A stretch of DNA of 64,000 nt from Flavipsychrobacter sp. (lineage in GTDB: Bacteria; Bacteroidota; Bacteroidia; Chitinophagales; Chitinophagaceae): the NCBI GenBank assembly GCA_017849575.1, contig JAFIGV010000024.1:97536-161535 (forward strand), given 5' to 3'. Each line of letters starts with the position of its first letter. Within the stretch, counting starts at the first letter, position 1. Shown piece after piece: positions 35,807 to 44,460 of the stretch. A model generated the notes under the pieces. The model saw only the letters and a list, made by a program, of their open reading frames with translations, ran no database searches and was not told the DNA's origin. The position numbers and the translations under genes are program-made.

Positions 35807-36889
35807 CTATAAAAATTTCTCTCCCTTGTTGCGCTTCACTTCGGCAACGTATTCTTTGATCTGCTGTTCGCGACTGCGTTCGCAGATGAGCAATACATCC
35901 GGCGTGTCGATCACGATCATTTTTTCCAATCCCTGTAGCACGACGAGCTTTTCTACGGGCGCTTTCACCATGCATTCGGTGGCGTCCACCACCATAATGT
36001 TTTTGCCATACACAGCATTGCCGAGATAGTCTTTATCAGAATTTTCGTAGGCACTTTCCCAGGTACCGAGGTCGCACCAGCCAAAATAGGAAGGGATGAC
36101 AAAAACATTCTTTGCCTTCTCCATGATGCCATAGTCTATGGAAATATTGGTGCACTGCGCATAGAGCTCATTGATCACCTCCTGCTCACGGCCGGTATTG
36201 TAAACCTCAGTAGCCTGCAGAAAGACTTCCTGCATTTCGGGCAGATGCTTTTCCAGCGCGTCCATTATCGAATTGACGTTCCAGACAAAGATGCCGGAGT
36301 TCCAGAGAAAGTCTCCGCTCTTCAGAAAAGTCTGGGCAAGCTCCAGGTTGGGCTTTTCTGTAAAGGTTTTCACCCGAAACACTTTGTCAATACCATCCTC
36401 CACGTCATACTGAATGTAGCCATATCCCGTATCAGGACGAGTAGGCTTAATGCCCATCGTAAGCAAAGCATCATGATTGGCTACAAAATCGAGTGCATCG
36501 TGTGTGGTACGTTCAAAGGAATGCTCGTCCATGATGAGATGGTCGGCAGGCGAGATGACGATGTTGGCATTGGGATTGAGCGCCATGATCTTATGTGCGA
36601 AATAGGCGACACAAGGCGCCGTATTTTTTCGGGAGGGCTCACTGATGATGTTGGCATCTGCCACCTCGGGCAATTGTTCCTTGAGCACATCAACATAAGC
36701 ATAGTTGGTGATGAAGTAGATATTCTCAGCCGGAACAATGTTTTTGAACCGATGGTAGGTCCATTGGATCAGGGATTTGCCCGTGCCGAGCAGGTCGAGA
36801 AACTGCTTGGGATAGGCGGTGCGGCTCTCGGGCCAAAAACGACTGCCGATGCCTCCGGCCATGATCGCCACGTAGTTATTCTGGTTCAT
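35807..36889 (-). CDS. manC: Mannose-1-phosphate guanylyltransferase
   Basis: The enzyme makes GDP-mannose from GTP and mannose 1-phosphate for surface polysaccharide. The nucleotidyltransferase signature GGIGSRFWPESRTAYPKQFLDLLG is at the N-terminus. NIVISPADHLI, FTEKPNLELAQTFL and the C-terminal GWCDLGTWES are characteristic of the sugar-nucleotide transferase. At 360 residues it is the short form lacking the C-terminal phosphomannose isomerase domain. It is divergent from a GT2 glycosyltransferase gene, which fits a polysaccharide or glycolipid role. Confidence 0.9.
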   Translation of the reverse strand: MNQNNYVAIMAGGIGSRFWPESRTAYPKQFLDLLGTGKSLIQWTYHRFKNIVPAENIYFITNYAYVDVLKEQLPEVADANIISEPSRKNTAPCVAYFAHKIMALNPNANIVISPADHLIMDEHSFERTTHDALDFVANHDALLTMGIKPTRPDTGYGYIQYDVEDGIDKVFRVKTFTEKPNLELAQTFLKSGDFLWNSGIFVWNVNSIMDALEKHLPEMQEVFLQATEVYNTGREQEVINELYAQCTNISIDYGIMEKAKNVFVIPSYFGWCDLGTWESAYENSDKDYLGNAVYGKNIMVVDATECMVKAPVEKLVVLQGLEKMIVIDTPDVLLICERSREQQIKEYVAEVKRNKGEKFL

Positions 36890-36938
36890 GCTATTGTGTG
36901 CTACTTGGGGGCTAAAAATACAATTTACATTGGTAACC

Positions 36939-36969
36939 TTTGAGGAAGTTGAAAACCCCGATACTTTTG
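36939..36969 (+). promoter_or_regulatory. Strong Bacteroidota promoter for the GT2 gene
   Basis: TTTG (36939-36942), 19 nt, then TACTTTTG (36962-36969) match the -33/-7 consensus exactly. The ATG at 37014 lies 44 nt downstream of the -7 box. Confidence 0.7.
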
Positions 36970-37013
36970 TAATGCTGCGTTAATTTATTTGTTTTGCGTA
37001 GCCAACAAAACGC

Positions 37014-37976
37014 ATGAGCGCAGCAATCGAAATCGAGCTTTCCATAGTAGTGCCCGTATTCAATGAGGAGTTGATCATCGAGGAATTGATACAGCGGCTT
37101 AGCGCAGCAGCCCGGAGTATCACGCAGCGCTATGAGATCATCTTTGTAAACGATGGCAGCCGCGATCGTTCTTTGGCCAGACTTCATGCTGCCTGTGCCC
37201 TCGACCCACACCTTCACTACATTAGCTTCTCGCGCAATTTCGGTCATCAGATCGCCATTATGGCGGGTATGGATCATGCTTCCGGTAAAGCAATTGTAAC
37301 TATTGATGGCGACTTGCAGGACCCGCCCGAGCTGATCAAAGAAATGTTTGAAGAATATCAGAAAGGCTTCAAAGTAGTGTATGCCAAACGGACCAAACGG
37401 AAAGGCGAAAGTTTCTTTAAGTTGTTTACCGCCAAGATGTTTTACCGGCTTATGGCGAAGCTGGTATCCTTTGAAATTCCGCTCGATGTGGGCGACTACC
37501 GCCTGATCAGCCGAGATGTGCTTGAATATCTGAAACAGATGAAGGAGTACGACAAGTACATCCGCGGACAGATTGCCTGGCTGGGTTTTAAGAGCACGTA
37601 TGTGATGTTTGAGCGCGACGAGCGCCGCTTTGGCAAAACGAATTATCCCTTCAGAAAAATGCTTCGGCTTGCCTTTAATGGCATCACTGCGTTTTCTGAT
37701 TCTCCGCTGAAGCTGGCAACCGGTTTTGGGTTTATCGTCTGCGCTATCTCTTTTATCATTCTGCTCTACGCAATCTATGTGTTCATCTTTGCACACGAGC
37801 GAGTACTGCCGGGCTGGGCTTCCACCATTGTAAGCATCACTTTTATTGGGGGTGTGCAATTGCTTTGCCTGGGAATGATTGGCGAATACATCAGCCGCAT
37901 TATCAATAATGTGCGCGACCGGCCGTTGTATGTCATCGATCAGACTTCATTGCAGGATGACCGCACAAGGCAATAG
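37014..37976 (+). CDS. Family 2 glycosyltransferase (DPM1/GtrB-like)
   Basis: The 320-residue protein has a GT-A domain: ELSIVVPVFNEE near residue 9, YEIIFVNDGSRD near 41, the metal/nucleotide DGDLQDPPELI near 98. It ends in two TM helices (about 230-260 and 265-290). This is the layout of polyprenyl-phosphate glycosyltransferases (DPM1, GtrB, ArnC), which load a sugar on undecaprenyl phosphate at the inner membrane. The sugar is not predictable, though the divergent manC makes mannose plausible. The start is ATG 37014 behind a strong promoter. Confidence 0.87.
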   Translation: MSAAIEIELSIVVPVFNEELIIEELIQRLSAAARSITQRYEIIFVNDGSRDRSLARLHAACALDPHLHYISFSRNFGHQIAIMAGMDHASGKAIVTIDGDLQDPPELIKEMFEEYQKGFKVVYAKRTKRKGESFFKLFTAKMFYRLMAKLVSFEIPLDVGDYRLISRDVLEYLKQMKEYDKYIRGQIAWLGFKSTYVMFERDERRFGKTNYPFRKMLRLAFNGITAFSDSPLKLATGFGFIVCAISFIILLYAIYVFIFAHERVLPGWASTIVSITFIGGVQLLCLGMIGEYISRIINNVRDRPLYVIDQTSLQDDRTRQ

Positions 37977-38016
37977 TCATAGAGTTCAGAGCAGAGCCTA
38001 TGGGTAAAAGAATGAG

Positions 38017-38145
38017 GTGCACAGGGGCGATATACTCGTCCTGCTCATGGCCGCCTTAATCGGGGTATATTCCTTATTCATCCGGCTCAACAGCAAAGGC
38101 TGCATGTTCACAACCTATTCAGACCTACTTTTATCCCACCACTAA
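38017..38145 (+). CDS. Possible small membrane peptide
   Basis: In the 181-nt gap between the GT2 and cupredoxin genes, a GTG-started 42-codon frame encodes VHRGDILVLLMAALIGVYSLFIRLNS and a short tail, one convincing TM helix. No ribosome site or homology is known to me. It may be a real small protein or chance. Confidence 0.2.
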   Translation: MHRGDILVLLMAALIGVYSLFIRLNSKGCMFTTYSDLLLSHH

Positions 38146-38157
38146 AATATACACTGT

Positions 38158-38748
38158 ATGAAAAGAGCCTTACTATTTGCCTGCCTTTGTGCAGGACTTG
38201 CCAGCACTGTACGCAGTTTTGCTGCCACCCACATCATTCACGTAGCCGATTTCCAGTTCTCGCCGGCTACACTCACCCTTCCGCTGGGCGACACGATCAA
38301 GTTTATGTGGATGAGCGGATCGCACACCACCACAAGCACTACCCTTCCCGGAGGAGCCGCGAGCTGGGATCAGGATATGACCAATGCTAACGATAGCCTG
38401 GTATATGTACCTACCGTAGCGGGCACCTACAACTATAAATGCAAACCTCACGAAAGCATGGGCATGGTGGGATCATTTATCGTTTCTCCGGTAAATGGCA
38501 TCAGCGATTTGTCGGCAACGGGCTTTTCGATTGCACCCAATCCTGCACACGGATCCCTGCACATTGAAAGCAAGGAAACAGTTCATGCGGTGCAGATTCT
38601 GGACATCTCGGGTCGGGTGATGCAGCAACAGCCCGCTATCCATCAAAAGTCGTTCACGATGCCATTAGACGGCGTAACGCCCGGCATTTATATGTTGCGG
38701 CTGCAAACACCTTCAGGATTCGTGGCGCAACGTTTGATCATTGAATAA
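38158..38748 (+). CDS. Cupredoxin (plastocyanin-like) protein with T9SS domain
   Basis: The 196-residue protein has a signal peptide to about residue 23 and then a type-1 copper fold. Copper ligands are visible as His56 (GSHTTT), Cys95, His98 and Met101 or Met103 (CKPHESMGM). The C-terminal half is a T9SS type A domain (IAPNPAHGSLHIES to PGIYMLRL). It should be a secreted or surface electron-transfer or copper-binding protein. It is monocistronic with its own terminator, shared with the convergent lipoprotein gene. Confidence 0.88.
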   Translation: MKRALLFACLCAGLASTVRSFAATHIIHVADFQFSPATLTLPLGDTIKFMWMSGSHTTTSTTLPGGAASWDQDMTNANDSLVYVPTVAGTYNYKCKPHESMGMVGSFIVSPVNGISDLSATGFSIAPNPAHGSLHIESKETVHAVQILDISGRVMQQQPAIHQKSFTMPLDGVTPGIYMLRLQTPSGFVAQRLIIE

Positions 38749-38765
38749 AAGTTGAATCGGTAAAG

Positions 38766-38794
38766 AAAGCCGCACCTCCCTGGGGCGGCTTTTT
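38766..38794 (+). terminator. Intrinsic terminator after the cupredoxin gene
   Basis: AAAGCCGC (38766-38773) pairs with GCGGCTTT (38785-38792), followed by more T. The A-rich 5' arm allows it to serve the convergent gene as well. Confidence 0.75.
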
Positions 38795-39453
38795 CATAAT
38801 TTGTGTGCACCGGGATGCAGGTAGATATAGCTGTCGCGAACTGAGCTGTTGCGATCGTGGATCAGCACGCCTGTACAAATGGTATCCTGTTTCACCACAG
38901 CACATTCAAAGCCAATCCCTTTATCCTCATCATCGAAAACCCAAAGCGTACGTCCATCGGTCTGATAACTGAACATCTGTTGTAAACCCGGAAAGGCAGC
39001 ACGTAGTTGAGACAAGGCATCATAAACGCCCAGCCCCTCCCAGGTTCGAAAAACCGGAGAAGTGAGTCTGATCTGTTGCACGGTTTTCGTGCGCATCGTG
39101 CTATCAGCATAGGTGGTGAAGACGTTGAGTTCTGCCTGATTATTGTGCTCATCGCGCTGTCCGTACCAGGTCATCCAGGCTTTTCCCATGGCGGCGTCGC
39201 TGGCATCGGGGTGGCCCAACAGGCTGTCGAGCAGGCTGCCATCCAGCCCCAACCGTGTCCGTCCTACGCTTCTACCCGGCACTATGAGCAAGGCCGGATC
39301 AACTTCTGGCTTCTGTACCGTTGTACCGCTAACGCCTGCAGTTCCATCTACTCCATCGCTGCGTTTTGCCGGCAGGCGGTCTTGTTCGTTTGGGGTATTG
39401 CTGCAACTCATGGTAAACATAAGCAGGGGCAGGATCAGGTTTTTCAAGAGCAT
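38794..39453 (-). CDS. Predicted lipoprotein, unknown function
   Basis: From ATG 39453 the protein is 219 residues with a lipoprotein signal peptide (LILPLLMFTMSC, lipid Cys17). A low-complexity linker precedes a folded domain with IVPGRSVGRTRLGLDG at about 77-92, the kind of segment seen in small periplasmic proteins that begin with PGxSxGxxxLG. No function is known. It lies between the atpA terminator and the cupredoxin terminator, on the minus strand, probably with its own promoter. Confidence 0.65.
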   Translation of the reverse strand: MLLKNLILPLLMFTMSCSNTPNEQDRLPAKRSDGVDGTAGVSGTTVQKPEVDPALLIVPGRSVGRTRLGLDGSLLDSLLGHPDASDAAMGKAWMTWYGQRDEHNNQAELNVFTTYADSTMRTKTVQQIRLTSPVFRTWEGLGVYDALSQLRAAFPGLQQMFSYQTDGRTLWVFDDEDKGIGFECAVVKQDTICTGVLIHDRNSSVRDSYIYLHPGAHKL

Positions 39454-39496
39454 GTTCAACAGTTTGGTTTTCGAACGCGGTAAAAAACTATACCCC

Positions 39497-39526
39497 AAAA
39501 AAAAGCCCCCGCACCGGGCGGAGGCT
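39497..39526 (-). terminator. Terminator of the atp operon (after atpA)
   Basis: On the minus strand AGCCTCCGC pairs, with one mismatch, with GCGGGGGCT and is followed by a run of T. It ends the atpBEFHA transcript; atpG does not follow. Confidence 0.75.
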
Positions 39527-39548
39527 ATAACAACATCTCTGGGAATGA

Positions 39549-41129
39549 TTAGTTCTTAAACTGAGGGATCAGATCCTGAGCCAGTTTCACCATTTTGTTG
39601 ATGCCTTCTTCAGGAAGATTTCCTTTCTTGAATTCATTCAGTACATCAGGCAGTTTCAATTCCATTTCGCGGAGGAAAGTATCTTCAAAAGCTCTCACGT
39701 TTTTCACAGGCACCTCGCGCAACAGGTTGTTGGTACCGAGATAAATGATCGCTACTTGTTTCTCTACAGAAAACGGTGCAAACTGCGGTTGTTTCAGGAT
39801 TTCCACGTTACGGCTACCCTTGTCAATTACAGTTTTTGTAGCGGCATCGAGGTCGCCACCAAACTTAGAGAACGCTTCCAGCTCGCGGTAAAGTGCCTGA
39901 TCGAGTTTCAGGGTACCCGCTACCTTCTTCATGGATTTGATCTGTGCATTACCACCCACACGGCTTACGGAAATACCCACGTTAATTGCCGGACGAATAC
40001 CGGAAAGGAACAAGGTATTTTCGAGGAAGATCTGACCATCGGTAATGGAGATCACGTTAGTAGGAATGTATGCAGATACGTCGCCCGCCTGGGTTTCGAT
40101 GATGGGAAGAGCGGTCAGAGAACCACCACCTTTTACCAAATGTTTGATGCTTTGCGGAAGATCGTTCATGTCTTTGGCAATATCATCGTTGGCAATCACT
40201 TTTGCCGCACGCTCCAGCAAACGGCTGTGGAGGTAGAATACATCACCAGGATAAGCCTCACGACCCGGAGGACGACGAAGCAGAAGCGATACCTCGCGAT
40301 AGGCCACCGCCTGCTTGGAAAGATCATCGTAAACTACCAGTGCAGGACGCCCGGTGTCGCGGAAGAACTCACCGATAGCTGCACCCGCAAATGGGGCAAA
40401 GAACTGCAGCGGCGCAGGGTCGGAAGCCGAAGCCGCAACGATGGTAGTGTAGGTCATCGCACCATTCTCTTCCAGCGTCTTCATAACACCGGCAATGGTA
40501 GAAGCCTTCTGACCGATCGCTACATAAATACAATATACAGGCTTGCCTGCATCGTAGAATTCCTTTTGGTTGATGATGGTGTCAATACAGATGGCAGTCT
40601 TACCCGTCTGACGGTCACCGATCACCAGCTCACGCTGTCCGCGACCAATAGGGATCATCGCATCAATGGCTTTGATACCTGTCTGCAAGGGTTCCTTTAC
40701 CGGCTCGCGGAAGATAACGCCCGGCGCCTTACGCTCCAGAGGCATATCATACAGCTCGCCCACCAGCGGACCTTTACCATCAATAGGCTCGCCGAGGGTA
40801 TTGACCACACGACCGCACATGCCCTCGCCCACTTTGATAGAGGCGATCTGACCCGTACGTCGCACTTTTGCACCTTCTTTGATGTCGGAATATTCTCCCA
40901 TCATTACCACACCCACATTGTCTTCTTCAAGGTTCATCGCGATGGCTTTTACACCACTTTCGAAAGATACGAGCTCACCCTGACGAACGCCGTTCAAGCC
41001 ATAAACGCGGGCAATACCATCACCCACTTGCAAAACGGTACCTACTTCTTCAAGGCTTGCACCTGCGTCGAAGTTGGTTAACTGCTGGCGTAAAATCGCC
41101 GATATTTCATCCGGTTTAATGTCAACCAT
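39549..41129 (-). CDS. atpA: F1 ATP synthase alpha subunit
   Basis: AtpA is the non-catalytic nucleotide-binding subunit of F1. The Walker A GDRQTGKT is at residues 171-178. [37 protein letters not shown] and the signature [17 protein letters not shown] are all present. Length (526) is typical. It is the last gene of a minus-strand operon atpB-atpE-atpF-atpH-atpA, 126 nt after atpH, and ends at a terminator. Confidence 0.97.
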   Translation of the reverse strand: MVDIKPDEISAILRQQLTNFDAGASLEEVGTVLQVGDGIARVYGLNGVRQGELVSFESGVKAIAMNLEEDNVGVVMMGEYSDIKEGAKVRRTGQIASIKVGEGMCGRVVNTLGEPIDGKGPLVGELYDMPLERKAPGVIFREPVKEPLQTGIKAIDAMIPIGRGQRELVIGDRQTGKTAICIDTIINQKEFYDAGKPVYCIYVAIGQKASTIAGVMKTLEENGAMTYTTIVAASASDPAPLQFFAPFAGAAIGEFFRDTGRPALVVYDDLSKQAVAYREVSLLLRRPPGREAYPGDVFYLHSRLLERAAKVIANDDIAKDMNDLPQSIKHLVKGGGSLTALPIIETQAGDVSAYIPTNVISITDGQIFLENTLFLSGIRPAINVGISVSRVGGNAQIKSMKKVAGTLKLDQALYRELEAFSKFGGDLDAATKTVIDKGSRNVEILKQPQFAPFSVEKQVAIIYLGTNNLLREVPVKNVRAFEDTFLREMELKLPDVLNEFKKGNLPEEGINKMVKLAQDLIPQFKN

Positions 41130-41255
41130 TTTATGAAAGTTTAAACTTGTTATTTATTGCTTGCTACGTCCGCAACAATCTTCACGGCATAGCGTTCTTT
41201 TTGTTTTCTTTTACGTCGCTGCCCTTAGTTCCCTTGCACACGAGCTCTATCTGCA

Positions 41256-41819
41256 CTACCTAAGCTGGCTTACGTAGATATTCTTCAGGAACTGTGCTTT
41301 TACATCATTGAGATCGCGACGAACACTGGCGTCAAAAAGCTTATCGTCCATCTCCAGCACAAAACCCCCGATCAGATCCGGATTTACCGCTTCGATCAGT
41401 TCTACCTGACTATTGTTAAGCGTAGCCGTAGCACGATCTAATATTTTTTGCTTCACCGCGTCATTCACAGGTGCCGCAGTGGTTAGCTTCACCGTCTTAA
41501 TGTTCTTCATCTCTTTATACTGAGCGATGAAGGCATGTACGATTTCGGGAAGATTTGCCTCACGACCTTTATTGACCAGCAGCGTTACGAAAGCATGTGT
41601 AAGTGTAGCAAGTTTATCGCCCAATACCGCATTGATGATGGCCTGCTTTTTATCGGCATTGATCACCGGGCTGCGCAATACATTGGTAAACTCGCGGCTT
41701 TGACTGCACACACTATCCAGCAACTTCATGTCCGCAAGTGTAGCATCCACCTGGTTTTGCTCTACGGCAAGGTCCAGAAGCGATTTCGCATAACGCGCGG
41801 CAAGACGGGGATTCTGCAT
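41256..41819 (-). CDS. atpH: F1 ATP synthase delta subunit
   Basis: AtpH links F1 to the b-subunit stalk. The 187-residue protein has the N-terminal helical domain (RLAARYAKSLLDLAVEQNQVD) and the C-terminal signature LIGGFVLEMDDKLFDASVRRDL. It sits between atpF and atpA, with 112 nt to atpF. Confidence 0.93.
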   Translation of the reverse strand: MQNPRLAARYAKSLLDLAVEQNQVDATLADMKLLDSVCSQSREFTNVLRSPVINADKKQAIINAVLGDKLATLTHAFVTLLVNKGREANLPEIVHAFIAQYKEMKNIKTVKLTTAAPVNDAVKQKILDRATATLNNSQVELIEAVNPDLIGGFVLEMDDKLFDASVRRDLNDVKAQFLKNIYVSQLR

Positions 41820-41931
41820 TTCTTAATTAGTCAGTTTGATGTTTTGAAAATCTGATAATGAAGTTTTAAAAAAACTCTTTTCGATCGACGAGGTACTGAG
41901 GCGCACATCATCAGATCAGGGCATTATCAAA

Positions 41932-42426
41932 TTAATTCAGTTTTACTTCTTCGGCCAGCAAATTTGCATAGTGGCTTTGTGCATCGTCAGTCGAAAGTTG
42001 TTTACGCAATACTTTCTCAGCCACTTCTATCGCCAGATTACCGATTTCGTTTTTCACCTCGGTAAGCGCTGCCATTTTTTGCTGTTGTATCTGTACCTGA
42101 GCATCGGCAATAATTTTGTTTGCCTCTACTTTCGCAACATCTTTCGCTTCATTCACGATCTTGTCGCGGGTTTCCTTAGCCTCTTTCAGCATAGCTGCGC
42201 GCTCTTCACGAGCCTGCATCATCAGCTTTTCATTTTCGTTCTTAAGGTCTGCCATTTCCTTGCGTACCCTATCGGCAGTAGCAATGGATTCGGCAATACC
42301 TGTTTCGCGCTCATTGAGCGATTTCAGGATGGGACCCCAGGCAAACTTGCGCAGAATAAAAAACACAGCAAGGAACGCGATGAGCGTCCACACAAACAAC
42401 CCGAGATCCGGAGTTAATAATTCCAT
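41932..42426 (-). CDS. atpF: F0 ATP synthase b subunit
   Basis: AtpF is the peripheral stalk subunit: one N-terminal TM helix (LGLFVWTLIAFLAVFFILRKFAWGPIL) followed by a long, highly charged coiled coil (about 45-140). The length of 164 residues is normal. The 167-nt gap to atpE is longer than usual and contains a G+C-rich palindrome. Confidence 0.93.
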   Translation of the reverse strand: MELLTPDLGLFVWTLIAFLAVFFILRKFAWGPILKSLNERETGIAESIATADRVRKEMADLKNENEKLMMQAREERAAMLKEAKETRDKIVNEAKDVAKVEANKIIADAQVQIQQQKMAALTEVKNEIGNLAIEVAEKVLRKQLSTDDAQSHYANLLAEEVKLN

Positions 42427-42511
42427 ATTGTAAGCTTACCCATGCCCCTCTTTTGGAAGGGAGGGATTGTTTTTTGTTAACTATTTTTATTAAGATCTTT
42501 TTCCTCCACCT

Positions 42512-42531
42512 CCTCCCCCTGTCGGGGGAGG
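42512..42531. repeat. Perfect G+C-rich hairpin between atpE and atpF
   Basis: CCTCCCCC (42512-42519) and GGGGGAGG (42524-42531) flank a 4-nt loop, with further partial pairing outside. It looks like a dispersed palindromic element lodged in the atp operon. As RNA it could reduce read-through or stabilise the upstream atpE message. Confidence 0.6.
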
Positions 42532-42593
42532 TAGGGAGGGGGCAATGTCCTTTCGCCCTGTGCCAGGGACATGCCTTCATTTCATCGTAGCAA

Positions 42594-42875
<282 letters not shown>

Positions 42876-42878
42876 TTA

Positions 42879-44093
42879 CTATAAAGCTATGATTTCGTCT
42901 TCAGATACATTGTAGCCCTGTCCCGTAGCGGGATTCTCTTTATGATATTCTTCGTGCTCATAGTCGTGATGGTGTGCTTCTTCAACCGCCTGACCGATGA
43001 ATACAGCCGTAAGATTGGTGAAGATGAACGCCTGAATAGCCGCTACCAGCAACTCGAGGAAGAACATAAATATGGAGAATGCCAGCGATACCGGCACAAA
43101 GCCCCAGCCTGCCACCTTGCTCAGCGCACCGAAAATGAAGATCATCGAGATAACGCTCAGGATCACAATGTGACCCGCAAGGATGTTTGCAAAAAGACGG
43201 ATCATCAACGCTACAGGCTTAATGAACAGCGAAATGATTTCGATGGGCACGAGCAGGAACTTGACACCCAAGGGCACTCCCGGAGGATTGAACAAGTGAC
43301 CCCAGAAATGTTTGTTGCCACTGAAGATCATCACCAGGAAGGAAACCACTGCGAGGCAAGCCGTCACTGCTATATTACCCGTGAAGTTGGCGCCACCCGG
43401 CAACAGACCCAACAGGTTGTTGATCCAAATGAAGAAGAATATGGTCAGCAACAGGGGCATATAACGCATGTACTTGTGACCCAGGTTTGGTTTACCTACT
43501 TCGTCGCGTATGAAGCCAATCACCGGCTCCAGTGCATTCTGAAAACCAGTAGGCGCCGTCATGGTTCCATTCTTCTTATATTTTTTGGCCACGCTTGTCA
43601 TGATCCACAGCAGCAGCACCACAGAGATGATCATGGACAAAACGTTCTTGGTAATAGAAAAGTCGATCAGGTTGTTTTTGGTAGCCGGATCATTTCCGTA
43701 AACGATTTTTTCCTTCATGCCATGCTCCAGATGGTAACCCATATGTTCTGCATGACCATGTTCGAATTTTGAAGCAGAGAATACATCAAAGCTTCCGGTG
43801 TTCTTGTTATAGACCATTACCGGCAATGCTATAGCCACCGGATGTTCATTTACATCGAAAAAATGCCAATAGTGCGAATCGCCAATATGGCCAAAGATCA
43901 CTTCCGATGCGTCAAAGCCCTTTTTCTTTTCGCCGTGGGCACCATGCTCAGCGCCAGCTTCTGTTACATCAGCATTGTGCGGAGCCATATCCTCCTTCTC
44001 GTGGCTGCTCGCTTCCTGTGCAAAAGAAGGGACAGAAACGCTAAAGAGCGCGAAAGTCAATATCAGAAAAGAAAAGAAACGTCTAAAACTCAT
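42879..44093 (-). CDS. atpB: F0 ATP synthase a subunit with His-rich N-terminus
   Basis: The 404-residue a subunit is longer than the E. coli one. A cleavable-looking signal peptide and a His/Glu-rich extracytoplasmic segment (about 25-130) precede the channel domain, a known feature of Bacteroidota. The essential arginine is in LMIRLFANILAGH. A His/Glu-rich tail (EEAHHHDYEHEEYH) follows the last helix. It is the first gene of the atp operon, behind a perfect -7 box. Confidence 0.95.
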   Translation of the reverse strand: MSFRRFFSFLILTFALFSVSVPSFAQEASSHEKEDMAPHNADVTEAGAEHGAHGEKKKGFDASEVIFGHIGDSHYWHFFDVNEHPVAIALPVMVYNKNTGSFDVFSASKFEHGHAEHMGYHLEHGMKEKIVYGNDPATKNNLIDFSITKNVLSMIISVVLLLWIMTSVAKKYKKNGTMTAPTGFQNALEPVIGFIRDEVGKPNLGHKYMRYMPLLLTIFFFIWINNLLGLLPGGANFTGNIAVTACLAVVSFLVMIFSGNKHFWGHLFNPPGVPLGVKFLLVPIEIISLFIKPVALMIRLFANILAGHIVILSVISMIFIFGALSKVAGWGFVPVSLAFSIFMFFLELLVAAIQAFIFTNLTAVFIGQAVEEAHHHDYEHEEYHKENPATGQGYNVSEDEIIAL

Positions 44094-44156
44094 TAGATAG
44101 CCTTAAAATTCAGGTTTAAATTAGGCGAAAAACTATACCTCCCGCCAAATTTTGCG

Positions 44157-44164
44157 CAAAGATA
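44157..44164 (-). promoter_or_regulatory. -7 box of the atp operon
   Basis: On the minus strand TATCTTTG (44164-44157) fits TAnnTTTG perfectly and lies 64 nt upstream of the atpB start. A TTTG at 44181-44178 is closer than the usual -33 spacing. The rest of 44094-44380 has no gene I can support. Confidence 0.5.
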
Positions 44165-44380
44165 TGCGTTTTGGCTTCAAAAAAAAGTCTGTCAGAAAGA
44201 TTTTAAAACGGCATTTCTATAATAGTTCCGGCGGCTCTTGATGTATCTTAAACATGTAAGACAATTGGGATATTGCCAGACAAAATTCTGCGGGCTTCCA
44301 AAGTAATAATGAGCCTTCAAAAGCTCCGGCACAACGACAACCAAACAGCTTTTGCGGGACAAGCTCAGGCTTTGCCGAAT

Positions 44381-44446
44381 AAAAACAGCGACGGCAAAGG
44401 CACCCCGACGGGTTGTTAACCCGCCCTGGCCTTCCACCGTCGCTGT
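44381..44446 (-). terminator. Terminator after the delta-60-repeat gene
   Basis: ACAGCGACGG (44385-44394) and CCGTCGCTGT (44437-44446) are perfect complements. On the minus strand the second arm runs into TTTTT. An inner GGGTTGTTAACCC hairpin fills the loop. Confidence 0.7.
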
Positions 44447-44460
44447 AGCAACAAGAATAT

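Noticed and set aside
35805..35975. N-terminal extension of the class I aminotransferase to 35975
   Set aside because: The extension overlaps manC, is Arg-rich and unlike the family; ATG 35804 gives the normal start.
36912..37859. A 315-codon open frame on the minus strand opposite the GT2 glycosyltransferase gene
   Set aside because: The plus-strand frame has clear GT2 motifs, a perfect promoter and TM helices; the antisense translation is Cys/His-rich and matches nothing.
39756..41081. A 441-codon open frame antisense to atpA
   Set aside because: Pure shadow of the strongly biased atpA codon use; atpA is unmistakable.
44192..44437. An 81-codon minus-strand frame after the delta-60-repeat gene
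   Set aside because: It lies across the terminator hairpin, has no start context and no protein-like composition.
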